Source: Rhodovibrio sodomensis
GTDB lineage: Bacteria; Pseudomonadota; Alphaproteobacteria; Kiloniellales; Rhodovibrionaceae
NCBI RefSeq assembly: GCF_016583645.1
Contig: NZ_NRRL01000007.1
Location: forward strand, 32,557 to 96,556
Direction: 5' to 3'
Length of the DNA stretch: 64,000 nt
In this document: positions 17,542 through 26,637 of the stretch, in pieces
Layout of the letters: the number at the start of each line of letters is the position of its first letter
Numbering within the stretch: position 1 is the stretch's first letter
The notes under the pieces: model-generated
Told to the model about the DNA's origin: nothing
The model's database searches: none
What the model saw: the letters and a program-made list of their open reading frames with translations, nothing else
Translations under genes and position numbers: made by a program

Positions 17542-18009
17542 TTACTTGTACTGCTTGAGGGCCTCGCGGGCGAGGGCGTCGGCGCGTTCGTTCTCGGGGT
17601 GGCCGGCGTGGCCCTTGGTCCAGGCCCATTCGACCTCGTGGGTCTTCAGCGCGGCTTCCAGGCGCTGCCACAGGTCCTTGTTCTTGACCGGCTTGTTGTC
17701 CGCCGTCTTCCAGCCCTTGCGCCGCCAGGCGTGGATCCACTGGGTGATGCCCTGGCGCAGGTAGTTGCTGTCGGTGACGATCCGGACCCGCCGGTTCTCG
17801 CCCTTGATCGCCTCCAGCACCTGGATCGCGGCCATCAGCTCCATGCGGTTGTTGGTGGTCTCCGGCTCGCCGCCCGCCAGTTCCTTTTCGTGGCCGCGCC
17901 AGCGCAGGATCGCGCCCCAGCCGCCTGGGCCCGGGTTGCCCGAGCAGGCACCGTCGGTGAACGCCTCGATCCGGTCGCCGCTGTCGCCGCTGCCGTTCCG
18001 GCCGGTCAT
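17542..18009 (-). CDS. rnhA: Ribonuclease HI
   Basis: The 155-residue enzyme cleaves RNA in RNA-DNA hybrids. All four metal-binding acidic residues are visible: Asp in [11 protein letters not shown], Glu in NRMELMA, Asp in VTDSNYL, and Asp in ENERADALA, plus the catalytic His in KGHAGHPEN. The start ATG 18009 leaves a short acidic N-terminus. It is downstream of thrB and ispH on the same strand, an order common in Rhodospirillales. Confidence 0.97.
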   Translation of the reverse strand: MTGRNGSGDSGDRIEAFTDGACSGNPGPGGWGAILRWRGHEKELAGGEPETTNNRMELMAAIQVLEAIKGENRRVRIVTDSNYLRQGITQWIHAWRRKGWKTADNKPVKNKDLWQRLEAALKTHEVEWAWTKGHAGHPENERADALAREALKQYK

Positions 18010-18043
18010 GCCCGTCCTGTTAGTTCGTTGCAATCGCGTAACT

Positions 18044-18078
18044 AATCCCCTCTCCTCCCAAGGGAGCAGCGGGGACCC
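18044..18078. repeat. Family C repeat between thrB and rnhA
   Basis: CCCCTCTCCTCCCAAGGGAGCAGCGGGGAC-like sequence, split here by the family's usual CCCTCTCC and GGGAG halves. It lies in the 116-bp gap between thrB and rnhA, inside a probable operon. Confidence 0.55.
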
Positions 18079-18125
18079 GCCGGTCGTCCCTGCCACCAAG
18101 GCATGCAGACCATCGATCTCAGCAG

Positions 18126-19088
18126 TTAGGTCAGCCCGTACGCGCCGGGCCCGCGGACGTCGCGGTGGAAGCGCAGCTTGCGCAGGTACTCCCGCGGGTC
18201 CTTGGGCGCGACGTAGGCGCCCTCCGGGTGGTTCAGCCAGTCGAACAGGCGGGTCAGCAGGAAGCGCATCGCCGCCCCGCGCGCCAGGGTCGGGATCGCC
18301 TGCAGCTCCGCGTCGGAGAAGCGGCGGACTTCCTGGTAGGACTGCAGCAGGGCGCGCGCCTTGGTGGCGTTGAAGTCGTTGTTGGTCTCGAAGCACCAGG
18401 CGTTCAGGCAGACCGCCAGGTCGTAGGCCAGCTGGTCGTTGCAGGCGAAATAGAAGTCGATGAAGCCCGACACCTCGCCCTGGTGGAAGAACACGTTGTC
18501 GGGGAACAGGTCGGCGTGAATCACGCCTTCCGGCAAGTCGCGCGGCCAGGCCTGTTCCAGCACGTCCAGCTCGGTCTTGAGCTCGCGCGCCAGGCCCGGC
18601 TCGACCTCGTCCGCGCGCGCGCCGCAGGCCTCCAGCAGCGGCCGCCAGCCGTCGACGCTCAGGTCGTTCGGCCGACGCAGCGGGAAGTCGCGCCCGGCCG
18701 CGTGCATCTCGCCGATCGCGCGGCCCAGCTTGCGGCAGTGGTTCACATGGATGCGCTTGGGCCACATCCCCTGCAGGAACGTCACGATCGCCGCCGGCCG
18801 GCCGCACAGCTCGCGCAGCGCCTGCCCGTCGCGCCCGTGGATCGGCGTCGGGCAGCGGATGCCGCGCCCGGCCAGATGTTCCATCAGCCCCAGGAAAAAC
18901 GGCAGGTCGTCGCGCTTCACCCGCTTTTCGTACAGGGTGAGGATGTAGGTGCCGGTGGTCGTCGAGAGCAGGAAGTTGGAGTTCTCCACGCCCTCGGCGA
19001 TCCCCTTCATCGAGACCACCTCGCCCAGGTCGTATTCCCGCAGAAAGGCCGCGACGTCGTCGTCGGTGACTTCGGTGTAGACGGCCAT
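18126..19088 (-). CDS. thrB: Homoserine kinase (ThrB2, aminoglycoside phosphotransferase fold)
   Basis: This 320-residue homoserine kinase is the alphaproteobacterial type that belongs to the choline/aminoglycoside kinase fold, not the GHMP family. It begins [16 protein letters not shown], the usual start. [13 protein letters not shown] is the nucleotide loop, [14 protein letters not shown] holds the catalytic Asp and Asn, and [11 protein letters not shown] carries the metal-binding Asp. It phosphorylates homoserine for threonine synthesis. It lies 103 bp downstream of ispH and 116 bp upstream of rnhA on the same strand. Confidence 0.95.
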   Translation of the reverse strand: MAVYTEVTDDDVAAFLREYDLGEVVSMKGIAEGVENSNFLLSTTTGTYILTLYEKRVKRDDLPFFLGLMEHLAGRGIRCPTPIHGRDGQALRELCGRPAAIVTFLQGMWPKRIHVNHCRKLGRAIGEMHAAGRDFPLRRPNDLSVDGWRPLLEACGARADEVEPGLARELKTELDVLEQAWPRDLPEGVIHADLFPDNVFFHQGEVSGFIDFYFACNDQLAYDLAVCLNAWCFETNNDFNATKARALLQSYQEVRRFSDAELQAIPTLARGAAMRFLLTRLFDWLNHPEGAYVAPKDPREYLRKLRFHRDVRGPGAYGLT

Positions 19089-19191
19089 GCGTGCCCGGGG
19101 GAAGTGGGTATGGAGACGTCTGAGACGGGGGCGCGCCGGTTCCGCCGACACGCTCGGCGGAGCTCGGGGAGCCGGCTAAGGGCGCCGGCGC

Positions 19192-20166
19192 CTAGCGGGC
19201 GGGCGAGGCCTCGACCGGGTCGGTGTCGATGAGCGCGCGGGGCAGCTTGAACTGGATGTTCTCGTCGGTCACGCGCACCTCCTCGACGGTCACCTCGAAG
19301 CGCTCGCGGCAGGCGGCGATCACCTCGTCGACCAGGATCTCGGGGGCGCTGGCGCCGGCGGTGATGCCCAGGCTCTCGACGCCGTCCAGTTTCGACCAGT
19401 CGATGTCGCGCGCCCGCTGCACCATGAACGACGGCGCGCAGCCGCGCCGCTCGCCGACCTCGACCAGCCGCTGCGAGTTCGACGAGTTGGGCGCGCCCAC
19501 CACCAGCAGCGCCTGCGCGGAACTGGCGATCGTCTTGACCGCCTCCTGCCGGTTGGTGGTGGCGTAGCAGATGTCTTCCTGCTTGGGCGTGGAGATGTTC
19601 GGGAAGCGGCGCTGCAGCACCTGCACGATGTCGGCGGTGTCGTCGACCGACAGGGTGGTCTGGGTGACGAACGCCAGGTTGTCCGGATCCTCGACCTGCA
19701 GCCGTTCGGCCTCGTCAGTGTCCTGCACCAGCTTGATCGCGCCGTCGGGCAGCTGGCCCATCGTGCCCTCGACCTCCGGGTGGCCGGCGTGGCCGATCAG
19801 GACGACGACCCGGCCCTTGCCGTGCTGGCGTTCGGCCTCCCGGTGGACCTTGGAGACCAGCGGACAGGTCGCGTCGAGGTAGAACATCTTGCGCCGCTCG
19901 GCTTCCTGCGGAACCGCCTTGGGGACGCCGTGGGCGGAGAACACCACCGGCTTGTCGACCGGCACCTCGTCCAGCTCGTCGACGAAGATCGCGCCCTTTT
20001 TCTCCAGCTGCTCGACCACGTAGCGGTTGTGTACGATCTCGTGGCGGACATAGACCGGCGCGCCGTACTTCTGCAGCGCCCGCTCGACGATGTCGATGGC
20101 GCGCTCAACGCCGGCGCAGAAGCCGCGCGGGCCGGCGAGGTAGATGGTCAGCGGCGGTTTGCTCAT
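19192..20166 (-). CDS. ispH: 4-hydroxy-3-methylbut-2-enyl diphosphate reductase
   Basis: IspH is the iron-sulfur enzyme that makes IPP and DMAPP in the last step of the MEP isoprenoid pathway. The 324-residue protein has the three cluster cysteines in [26 protein letters not shown] and a late GCAPSF-region neighbour; [11 protein letters not shown] and [13 protein letters not shown] are family hallmarks. The active-site Glu lies in the [10 protein letters not shown] segment. The start ATG 20166 gives [12 protein letters not shown]. Upstream are 15-bp tandem repeats. It heads ispH-thrB-rnhA. Confidence 0.97.
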   Translation of the reverse strand: MSKPPLTIYLAGPRGFCAGVERAIDIVERALQKYGAPVYVRHEIVHNRYVVEQLEKKGAIFVDELDEVPVDKPVVFSAHGVPKAVPQEAERRKMFYLDATCPLVSKVHREAERQHGKGRVVVLIGHAGHPEVEGTMGQLPDGAIKLVQDTDEAERLQVEDPDNLAFVTQTTLSVDDTADIVQVLQRRFPNISTPKQEDICYATTNRQEAVKTIASSAQALLVVGAPNSSNSQRLVEVGERRGCAPSFMVQRARDIDWSKLDGVESLGITAGASAPEILVDEVIAACRERFEVTVEEVRVTDENIQFKLPRALIDTDPVEASPAR

Positions 20167-20188
20167 GGCGTGGCTGCGGTCCTCTCGG

Positions 20189-20240
20189 CTGCGGTCGCCG
20201 GGTCTGCGGTCGCCGGGTCTGCGGTCGCCGGGTCTGCGGT
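20189..20240. repeat. 15-bp tandem repeat upstream of ispH
   Basis: The unit CTGCGGTCGCCGGGT is present three times in perfect tandem (20189-20233) and starts a fourth time. It lies 23 bp upstream of the ispH start codon, in its leader or promoter region, where copy number could vary by slippage. Confidence 0.9.
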
Positions 20241-20430
20241 TGGGGCTATCCGGCCTGCACGTCTGCGGTCGGCGGGCCGATCGCGCGGCCGGTCGCGAGC
20301 CTTGTGCGCGCCGGGCCGCTTTCCTAAAGTCGCGCCAACGTCCGCGCGTCCGGCGTCCGGCGCCTCGGCGCATGGCTTGGGGCGTATGGCGTGGACAGTA
20401 ACCCAACACCGCCGCCGGAAGGAACCCCGC

Positions 20431-20670
20431 ATGGCCGACCGCATTCCCGCCCAGAAGGCGCCCTACCCGGTCCAGCTGGAAGCCGGCAAGACCTATGCCT
20501 GGTGCGCCTGCGGCCGGTCGGCGAACCAGCCGTTCTGCGACGGCTCGCATTCCGGAACTGGCCTGGCGCCCAAGGTGTTCAAGGCCGAGCAGAGCCGCAC
20601 GGCCGCGCTGTGCGGCTGCAAGCAGTCCGGCGACGAGCCGTTCTGCGACGGGACGCATGCCAAGCTGTAA
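20431..20670 (+). CDS. CDGSH iron-sulfur domain protein (two CDGSH motifs)
   Basis: A 79-residue protein with two CDGSH-type iron-sulfur motifs in tandem: [17 protein letters not shown] at residues 24-40 and [17 protein letters not shown] at residues 61-77. Each supplies three Cys and one His to a redox-active 2Fe-2S cluster. This matches bacterial MitoNEET-like class proteins. The ATG at 20431 follows a GGAAGGAACC ribosome-binding region. It is divergent from ispH, another Fe-S protein. Confidence 0.93.
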   Translation: MADRIPAQKAPYPVQLEAGKTYAWCACGRSANQPFCDGSHSGTGLAPKVFKAEQSRTAALCGCKQSGDEPFCDGTHAKL

Positions 20671-20751
20671 GGTCCGCTGGATCCGGCCAGCCGCGCCGCG
20701 ACTCAGGCGCGCCGCCCCATTTTCCGCATTCTGACGAGAGGTCGACTGCGC

Positions 20752-21309
20752 GTGCCGCGCTTCATCCCCCGCCGCCCCGGTGCCGCCCCGGCGCTCGCCG
20801 GCCTTGCCGCCCTGCTCGCTCTCGCCGGCTGTGCCAGCGACGACCAGCCCGCGCGGCTGGTCTGCCCGCCCGCCGTGATCCCGCAGGAAAGTTCCCAGTT
20901 GATCGCCTTCCAGGGCGGCGGGCGCGACCTGACCGATGTGCGCTTCGATTTGCAGGTGAGCGACGTCGCGCTGACCTGCGAATTGGAGCGCGACGACGAT
21001 GCGCGCACGCTGGAGACCGAGCTCGGCGTGCGCTTCACCGCCGAGAAGGGCCCCGCGAACACCGAAGGGGTCGCCAGCGGCCGGTACTTCGTCGCCGTCG
21101 TCGGGCCCGACGGCAAGGTCTTGAAGCGGCGGAGCTTCGACATCGAGCTCGAGCTGCCGGGCAACCAGACCCGGGTCGCCGCGGCGCAGTACCTGTCGCC
21201 CACGATCCCGGTCGCCGATGGCGCGGCGACCGACGCCTATACGATCTACGTCGGGCTGGTGCTGACGCCCGCGCAGCTGCGCTACAACCGCGCCAACCTG
21301 GGCGGATGA
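20752..21309 (+). CDS. Hypothetical outer-membrane lipoprotein
   Basis: A 185-residue protein starting at GTG 20752. The N-terminal signal has basic residues, a Leu/Ala core and the lipobox LAGC near residue 27, so it should be lipidated. The mature part is beta-rich ([37 protein letters not shown]) with repeated acidic and hydrophobic strands. I recognise it only as a conserved alphaproteobacterial lipoprotein type of unknown role. It lies 81 bp after the CDGSH gene and 236 bp before the Lpp-like gene. Confidence 0.75.
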   Translation: MPRFIPRRPGAAPALAGLAALLALAGCASDDQPARLVCPPAVIPQESSQLIAFQGGGRDLTDVRFDLQVSDVALTCELERDDDARTLETELGVRFTAEKGPANTEGVASGRYFVAVVGPDGKVLKRRSFDIELELPGNQTRVAAAQYLSPTIPVADGAATDAYTIYVGLVLTPAQLRYNRANLGG

Positions 21310-21545
21310 CCGCGCCGGCGACTCGGCCGGCCGGCGCGGCCGACCGGCCATTGTTGCGCGCAGGCAACACGGTTGTGTCAATCGCGGGACCCGTACCGGC
21401 TGGTCTTTATTCGGGCAGTTTTCTATGGTGGCCTTCCGATCGTGCTTAACCGCCGCGCTGGTATTCCTGGACGAAGCCGCGCGCAGCGGCTTACAAATCG
21501 CACCGTCAGCAACAACATCTGCCTAGAACGAAGGGGGTTAAAGAG

Positions 21546-21824
21546 ATGACGTTCCGTATCGCCAAGACGCTCGGCATCGTGGCCGTCCCGGCGCTGCTCG
21601 CGGCCGGCTGCGCCCAGACCAACGAGGACCTGATGTCCCAGGTCGAGAGCAACACCCAGACCGCGCAGAGCGCGCAGCAAACCGCGCAGCAGGCGCTGGA
21701 AGAGGCCCGCGCCGCCCGCGAGGCCGCGGAGCAGGCCCAGCAGAACGCCGAGCAGGCCCAGCGCGCCGCCGAGGCCGCGAACGAGAAGACCCAGCGGATG
21801 ATGCAGAAGTCGATGCAGAAATAA
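21546..21824 (+). CDS. Lpp/OprI-like alanine-zipper lipoprotein
   Basis: A 92-residue lipoprotein. The signal ends in the lipobox LAAGC near residue 22. Residues 25-92 form one uninterrupted helix rich in Ala and Gln with heptad spacing (AQQTAQQALEEARAAREAAE), as in trimeric Lpp. The C-terminus is MQK, with a final Lys as required in E. coli Lpp for covalent attachment to peptidoglycan. The ribosome-binding site AAGGGGG lies close upstream and a strong terminator follows, which fits an abundant single-gene transcript. Confidence 0.85.
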   Translation: MTFRIAKTLGIVAVPALLAAGCAQTNEDLMSQVESNTQTAQSAQQTAQQALEEARAAREAAEQAQQNAEQAQRAAEAANEKTQRMMQKSMQK

Positions 21825-21876
21825 GCATCGACCCGCACAGCGGACAACGCCCGTCTTTGTTGGCGGACGTGAGATG

Positions 21877-21920
21877 AACAGGCCGTACCGGTTCAATTCG
21901 GTACGGCCTGTTCTTTTTAT
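21877..21920 (+). terminator. Rho-independent terminator of the Lpp-like gene
   Basis: A perfect 14-bp stem (AACAGGCCGTACCG at 21877-21890 with its complement at 21899-21912), an 8-nt loop and a CTTTTTAT tail. It lies 53 bp after the lipoprotein stop codon and is the clearest intrinsic terminator in the window. Confidence 0.93.
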
Positions 21921-22078
21921 GGGCGTGTCGAACGCGGCGTGTCGAACGCGGCGCGTCGATCGCGGCGTCGAAGTTCGCCGGGCCTGGGCGGCGCGACAGC
22001 GGCACACCCTGAGCGGCTGTTCATGCCCGTGCGACCGAACGGCTGCGACCGAACGCCTGCGGCCGGGCGGTTAGGCCC

Positions 22079-23566
22079 CTACCCGACCGCGACCGGATGC
22101 ACCGGCTCATGGCGGCCGTGCAGCTGGACCGGGTCGAGGGCACGTAGCTGGGCGCCGTCGGGGACCGCCCCGCCGGCGGCCTCGATCGTGGCGCGGCTGG
22201 CCAGCACGGTGGTGCCGGCCTGGACGTTGAGCCGCTCCAGCCGGGCGGCAACGTTCACCGCGTCGCCGTAGACGGTGTAGCTCAACCGGTCCTGACAGCC
22301 GACCGAGCCGGCGACGACCGAGCCCGTGTGCACCCCGATCCGGGTGGTCAGGTGCACGCCGTCGGCGACTTCCCGGGCGGCCAGCCGGGCCTGGATCTCC
22401 AGCGCCGCGCGCAGCGCCCGGGCGGCGTGGTCGTGCTGTTCGACCGGCACGTTGAACGCCGCGTGCACGCCGTCGCCGATGAAGTTGACGATGGTGCCGC
22501 CGTGCTGGGTGATCGGCTCGGCGACCAGTTCGAAGTACGCGTTCAGCAGCTTGATCGTTGCGTCCGGCGTCATCCGCTCGGCGAGCGCGGAGAAGCCGGC
22601 GATGTCGGTGAACAGGATCGTCGCGGTGCGGGTTTCGCCAGCGATCCGGCCGTCGGTGCCCTGGGCGATCAGCGTTTCGGCGACTGGCTGGGTGACGTAC
22701 TTGCCGAACATGTCCTCGATCCGGCGGCGTTCGCGCAGGCCGGCGACCATGGCGTTGAACGGCCGGCTCAGGCTGCCCAGCTCGTCGTCCGATACCGCGG
22801 GCAGCCGGACTTCCAGGTCGCCCGCCTGAACCGCGCGGAAGCCGGCCACCAGCTGGTCGACCGGGCGCAGCAGGGTGCGCAGCACGAACACCCCGGCGAT
22901 CGTCGCCGCCACCAAACTGCCGATCATGTCGAGCGCGACCGCACCCTCGGTGTCCAGCCCCTGCGCCGCGCGCACGTGCGCGAGCAGCGAGACGTCGAGC
23001 AGCACCAGCGCGGTCGGCACCACCGCGAGCGCGAGCGCGACCAGCCCGAGCTTGGCCGGCAGGGTACCGGTCGGCCCCGGCACGGCGCGTGCGTCGAGGC
23101 CCAGCGCCCGGCGCCCCTCCGCCGCCGCGTCGCTGGCCGCGAAGAAGGCGTAGAAGCCGAAGTAGAACAGGTAGACGAAGCTGAACCAGCAGGTCGCCAG
23201 CAGGCGCACGTCCGGGTCGACCGCGCGGAACGCCGCGGGATCGCGCACGAACACGCCGGACAAGAATACGGCCGTGCAGTAGGCGAGGGTGACCAGGGCG
23301 ACCCAGCCGACCGACAGCGCCGGCAGCCGGTCCAGCCGGGCCTGCGCGCGGCCGCGATCCGCCGGATCACCGGTTCGAAGCGCCCGGGCGATCGGCCGGG
23401 CGATCGCCATCGCGCCCAGCAGGTTGAGCGCGATCAGGAAGCCGACGTTCCAGGCGATCGCCAGGCCCCAGGCCTCAAGGTTGCCGGAGACCAGAATGAA
23501 GGCGCCCGTGAAGCCGAGGTCGACGAGCGCCGTGCCCGCCATCAGCAGGAGGTAACGCGGCCACAT
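22079..23566 (-). CDS. Class III adenylate/guanylate cyclase with membrane domain and HAMP
   Basis: The 495-residue protein has about six hydrophobic segments in residues 1-235, a HAMP linker (LRPVDQLVAGFRAV, residues about 240-290), and a C-terminal class III cyclase domain (about 310-490). Both metal-binding aspartates are present in ILFTDIAGFS and NFIGDGVHAAF, and the transition-state Asn/Arg region YGDAVNVAARLE is intact. It should make cAMP from ATP at the inner membrane in response to an unknown signal. It is convergent with the Lpp-like gene. Confidence 0.92.
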   Translation of the reverse strand: MWPRYLLLMAGTALVDLGFTGAFILVSGNLEAWGLAIAWNVGFLIALNLLGAMAIARPIARALRTGDPADRGRAQARLDRLPALSVGWVALVTLAYCTAVFLSGVFVRDPAAFRAVDPDVRLLATCWFSFVYLFYFGFYAFFAASDAAAEGRRALGLDARAVPGPTGTLPAKLGLVALALAVVPTALVLLDVSLLAHVRAAQGLDTEGAVALDMIGSLVAATIAGVFVLRTLLRPVDQLVAGFRAVQAGDLEVRLPAVSDDELGSLSRPFNAMVAGLRERRRIEDMFGKYVTQPVAETLIAQGTDGRIAGETRTATILFTDIAGFSALAERMTPDATIKLLNAYFELVAEPITQHGGTIVNFIGDGVHAAFNVPVEQHDHAARALRAALEIQARLAAREVADGVHLTTRIGVHTGSVVAGSVGCQDRLSYTVYGDAVNVAARLERLNVQAGTTVLASRATIEAAGGAVPDGAQLRALDPVQLHGRHEPVHPVAVG

Positions 23567-23642
23567 GGGAGATCGGGCCCTTCGGCCACAGAAGACATCA
23601 ACGGGGTCTGCCGCGTCGATACGCAGACGCGGTAAGATCCGT

Positions 23643-24788
23643 TCAGTCGGGACCCGGCCGCGCCAGGGCCACGTTGACGGCCTCGACGTCGGCGTCGGGG
23701 ATCACCCGCTGGGCGATCGTCTGCCGGCGCAGGCTGGCGTCGTCGAACGCGCGCAGGCCGTTGTGCTGCATCAGCCCGCGCAGCTTGCGCACGTAGGTCT
23801 GGCCTTCCTCGGAATACTTGGTCAGCGTGCCGGCCAGCTGGTAGCCGTCGATCCGGCGGTCCTGCGCGCGCATCCGCGCGCGCTGCTGACGAAGGCTGGC
23901 GTAGGCGCCGGTGGTGTTCAGGTTGCGCACGTACGCCTCGACCGACTGCAGCAGGCTGTCGAACGCGCGGACTTTGAAGCCCTCGGCCCGCTGCGGGTCC
24001 ATGCCCGGCGTGTCCGCGCTCCAGGTGCGCTGGCCGAACAGGGCGTTGCCCTTGCGGGCGAAGCGGGAGGTGCCCCAGCCGCTTTCCAGGATCGACTGCG
24101 TGATCGCCAGCGACGGCGGCACCACGTCGGCGCGGATCAGCAGCTGGTCGAAATCGATCGCCGCCGGCTTGTCCGCCTCGACCCGGTACTTGGCCGCCGT
24201 CGCCATCAGCCAGCTCCGCTCCCGCGGGTTCAGCCGGTCAAGGCGGTTGCGCAGGCTGCGGATCCGCTCGCGCTCGGCCAGTACGCGTTCGTTCGCCTTC
24301 AGCACCAGCGGCAGCATCAGGCGGACGAACAGCTGCTTTTTCGCCTCGACGGGCGCGAAGTCCCGCAGGCCCTCCGGCAGGTCCTCGACGTAGACGCGCG
24401 GCACTTCCGGGCCGCCCTCGCGGACGCCGTCGACGTGGTAGTTCATGCTGGCGAAGTACCTGGCGAGCGGCTGCGGGCCGTCCGGCAGGCGGACCACCGC
24501 CCAGGTCTGGCCTTCCGCGTTCGCCGTCCGGCGGGCCAGCCCCTCGGCGTCGAGCAGGTCGGCGATCTGCGGGCTGTATTCCACGCTGGCATTGCGCGTC
24601 ACCGGCCCGCCCAGGATCACCGTCACCGCCATGGCGCACGCCGCCAGCACCGCCAGCGCCAGCACCGCGCGCTCGCGCTTCGGCCCGACGATCGCCCGCA
24701 CCAGGCTCTTCGCCCCGGTTGGGCCGGGGGACTTCGACGCGTCCGCGCCGCGGGTTCGAGGACCGGTTGGGCCTGCGGGATCGCTCAT
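23643..24788 (-). CDS. Bax-like glucosaminidase domain protein
   Basis: From ATG 24788 the protein has 381 residues. A disordered Pro/Gly N-terminus and one transmembrane segment (about residues 40-62) are followed by a long alpha-helical linker and a glucosaminidase domain with ITQSILESGWGTSRFARKGN, where the Glu is the expected catalytic residue, and a GNALFGQ motif. This matches E. coli Bax and related putative endo-beta-N-acetylglucosaminidases acting on peptidoglycan in the periplasm. It lies 77 bp upstream of the cyclase gene on the same strand. Confidence 0.88.
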   Translation of the reverse strand: MSDPAGPTGPRTRGADASKSPGPTGAKSLVRAIVGPKRERAVLALAVLAACAMAVTVILGGPVTRNASVEYSPQIADLLDAEGLARRTANAEGQTWAVVRLPDGPQPLARYFASMNYHVDGVREGGPEVPRVYVEDLPEGLRDFAPVEAKKQLFVRLMLPLVLKANERVLAERERIRSLRNRLDRLNPRERSWLMATAAKYRVEADKPAAIDFDQLLIRADVVPPSLAITQSILESGWGTSRFARKGNALFGQRTWSADTPGMDPQRAEGFKVRAFDSLLQSVEAYVRNLNTTGAYASLRQQRARMRAQDRRIDGYQLAGTLTKYSEEGQTYVRKLRGLMQHNGLRAFDDASLRRQTIAQRVIPDADVEAVNVALARPGPD

Positions 24789-25119
24789 CTGACGTTTGCC
24801 TCCTGCTAGGCGGACCGCGGGATCGGCGGATCCGTGGGCACGCGGAACGAGGCTGGCCAACCTGGCCGGCTTCGTCCGGATTTAAGGATCGGCGGGCCGC
24901 GCAACGGGCGCGGCGCCGAGAGCGACATGCCTGAACGCCGGTTCGGCCTTTTGGCTGACTTTCGCTCTCACGTCTCCATATGCGGACGCGGTTGAGCCGA
25001 GAGGGGGATCACCTGTCGGCACCTTGTCTTGGGACGCCCGTTCAGCATGTCGGGCGGGCGTACAGGTTGCAACCTTTTGGATTCGCCGCACTTTCCCCGC
25101 AAACGCCAGCGCGTGCAGC
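24789..25119. other. Intergenic region without a recognised gene
   Basis: This stretch separates the glucosaminidase start from the terminator of the stress-protein gene. It is less GC-biased in its right half. I see no repeat of families A to D and no credible ORF; it should contain the glucosaminidase promoter. Confidence 0.4.
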
Positions 25120-25172
25120 GAAAAAACCTGCCGAAACCGGTCGTTAGCCCGGACCGCTCAGACGGTTTCGGC
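25120..25172 (-). terminator. Rho-independent terminator of the universal stress protein gene
   Basis: On the minus strand, GCCGAAACCG (25163-25172 complement) pairs with CGGTTTCGGC (25130-25139 complement) across a 23-nt GC-rich loop that can pair further, followed by AGGTTTTTTCG. It lies 38 bp beyond the stress-protein stop. Confidence 0.8.
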
Positions 25173-25209
25173 CAAGCCGTTACGAGTGCGGAACGAATTC
25201 GCGGGCGGT

Positions 25210-25731
25210 TCAGACGATACTGGCGATGTCCGAATCGCTCAGGTTGCCCGGCACCACGGTCATCGGGATTCGCAGCTTGCCGACCAGCTTGCCGGTCAAG
25301 GCGGAGATCAGCGGACCCGGCCCGCCCTGGCCGGTGGAGGCGCCCAGCACCAGGATCGAAATCGCCGGTTCTTCCTGAATCAGGCGGATCAGTTCGTCGT
25401 GCCGCTGGCCTTCGCGCAGGAACAGGATCGGGGTGCTTCCGGACCAGTCCTGCGCCTTGGCGGCGTAGCGCTGCAGCAGCTTCTCCGCTTCGGCGCGGGA
25501 TTCCTGCCGCATCAGATCCCCGACCGCCATCCAGTTCTGGAAGTCGTTCGGCTCCAGCACGTGCAGCAGCGCGACGCGCCCGCCGGTGTGCGCGGCCCGG
25601 CCGCAGGCGAAGCGCAGCGCGACCTCCATCTCCTCGGTGTCGTCGACCACGACCAGGAAGACCCGGCGTTCACTGCCGGTCGTGGCGCTCGGATAGTCGG
25701 CGAACGATTTTTCGGAGGGGTCGGCGCTCAT
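25210..25731 (-). CDS. Universal stress protein (UspA family)
   Basis: A 173-residue single Usp domain. The N-terminal strand RRVFLVVVDDTEEM is the usual start of the fold, and GASTGQGGPGPLISALTGKL contains the Gx2Gx9G-like ATP-binding loop, ending in MTVVPG. The family helps cells survive starvation and stress. In Rhodospirillales such a gene often lies near trpS and murJ, as it does here. It ends at an intrinsic terminator, so it is likely its own transcription unit or the last of one. Confidence 0.92.
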   Translation of the reverse strand: MSADPSEKSFADYPSATTGSERRVFLVVVDDTEEMEVALRFACGRAAHTGGRVALLHVLEPNDFQNWMAVGDLMRQESRAEAEKLLQRYAAKAQDWSGSTPILFLREGQRHDELIRLIQEEPAISILVLGASTGQGGPGPLISALTGKLVGKLRIPMTVVPGNLSDSDIASIV

Positions 25732-25830
25732 CGGGCGGAACTCACGGTTTGGCCCAAAGCGGGCGGGGCCAGCGGGATCGGACCCGTCGGTGTCGGGTGC
25801 GGGCGGACCGGGCCGGTGCGGCGACCCCGC

Positions 25831-26637
25831 TCAGGCTTTCCGGAACAGGGCATAGCCGCCCCATCCTGCCAGCAGCGCGACGATGATCGCAACGAGCCCG
25901 TAAAGCGCCGCATACTCATAGGCGAATCGGGTGAGCGTTGCCTCGACGCCCACCTTGGAGACGATCAGGGGCGTGGTCTGCGCGCTCACCACCTGACCGT
26001 CGCGCAGCAGATACGTCTCCACCTGATAGCTGCCGGTGGGCACGTTGGCGGGGAAATAGACCTCCGTGCGGAACAGCCGCGCGCCCAGGAAGACGACCGG
26101 CCGGACGCTGGCCGAATACAGGCCCTTGCGCTGCTTGGCACGGATCAGCGCGTCGCGCCACTCCTGAGCGACGTTGGGGCTGGCCTTGGCCGGCGGCAGG
26201 GAGATGTTGAGCGCGTCCAGGCCGATGCCGTTGCGCTGGCGCAACTGCGGGGGGGCGAGCTGGCTGAGCGGTGCGCTCGCCGCCACGGCGTAGAAGCTGG
26301 GCACCCGCTCGAAAGTCATCGACGCGGTGTTCATCCAGATCCCGACCACCCGCGACTTGCGGCGCATCGTGACCGGGGTCGACGGGCCGCGCACGACCAC
26401 CGCGACCTCGCCCGGCGAACTGCCGTCGGCCGGCTGCCCGACCGCGCCGAACAGCAGCACCTCGGTCCCGGTGAAGCCCGTGGTGATCGCCACCAGGTGC
26501 TTCGACAGGTCGGCGACCAGATCCTGGCTGTGGCCGCGCTCCGCCGGCACGCCCGAGAGCACGACGGCGCCCAGCAGAACGGTGGCGAGCGGCTGCAGGC
26601 GCCGGCGCAACCATGTGATTGCCCGGTGCGCGCTCAT
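25831..26637 (-). CDS. TIGR02186 family membrane-anchored protein
   Basis: A 268-residue protein with an N-terminal signal (residues 15-38, ending GHSQDLV), a periplasmic domain and a C-terminal transmembrane helix (about 243-263). FTGTEVLLFGAV near residue 55, VVVRGP, and RKSRVVGIWMN are hallmarks of TIGR02186, a family almost always coupled to a TauE/SafE-type exporter. It overlaps the exporter stop by ATGA, so translation is coupled. The partnership suggests sulfite or sulfonate-related export; the biochemical role is unproven. Confidence 0.88.
   Translation of the reverse strand: MSAHRAITWLRRRLQPLATVLLGAVVLSGVPAERGHSQDLVADLSKHLVAITTGFTGTEVLLFGAVGQPADGSSPGEVAVVVRGPSTPVTMRRKSRVVGIWMNTASMTFERVPSFYAVAASAPLSQLAPPQLRQRNGIGLDALNISLPPAKASPNVAQEWRDALIRAKQRKGLYSASVRPVVFLGARLFRTEVYFPANVPTGSYQVETYLLRDGQVVSAQTTPLIVSKVGVEATLTRFAYEYAALYGLVAIIVALLAGWGGYALFRKA

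Noticed and set aside
20189..20240. Considered as a CRISPR fragment
   Set aside because: Units are directly adjacent 15-mers without spacers and no cas gene is present.
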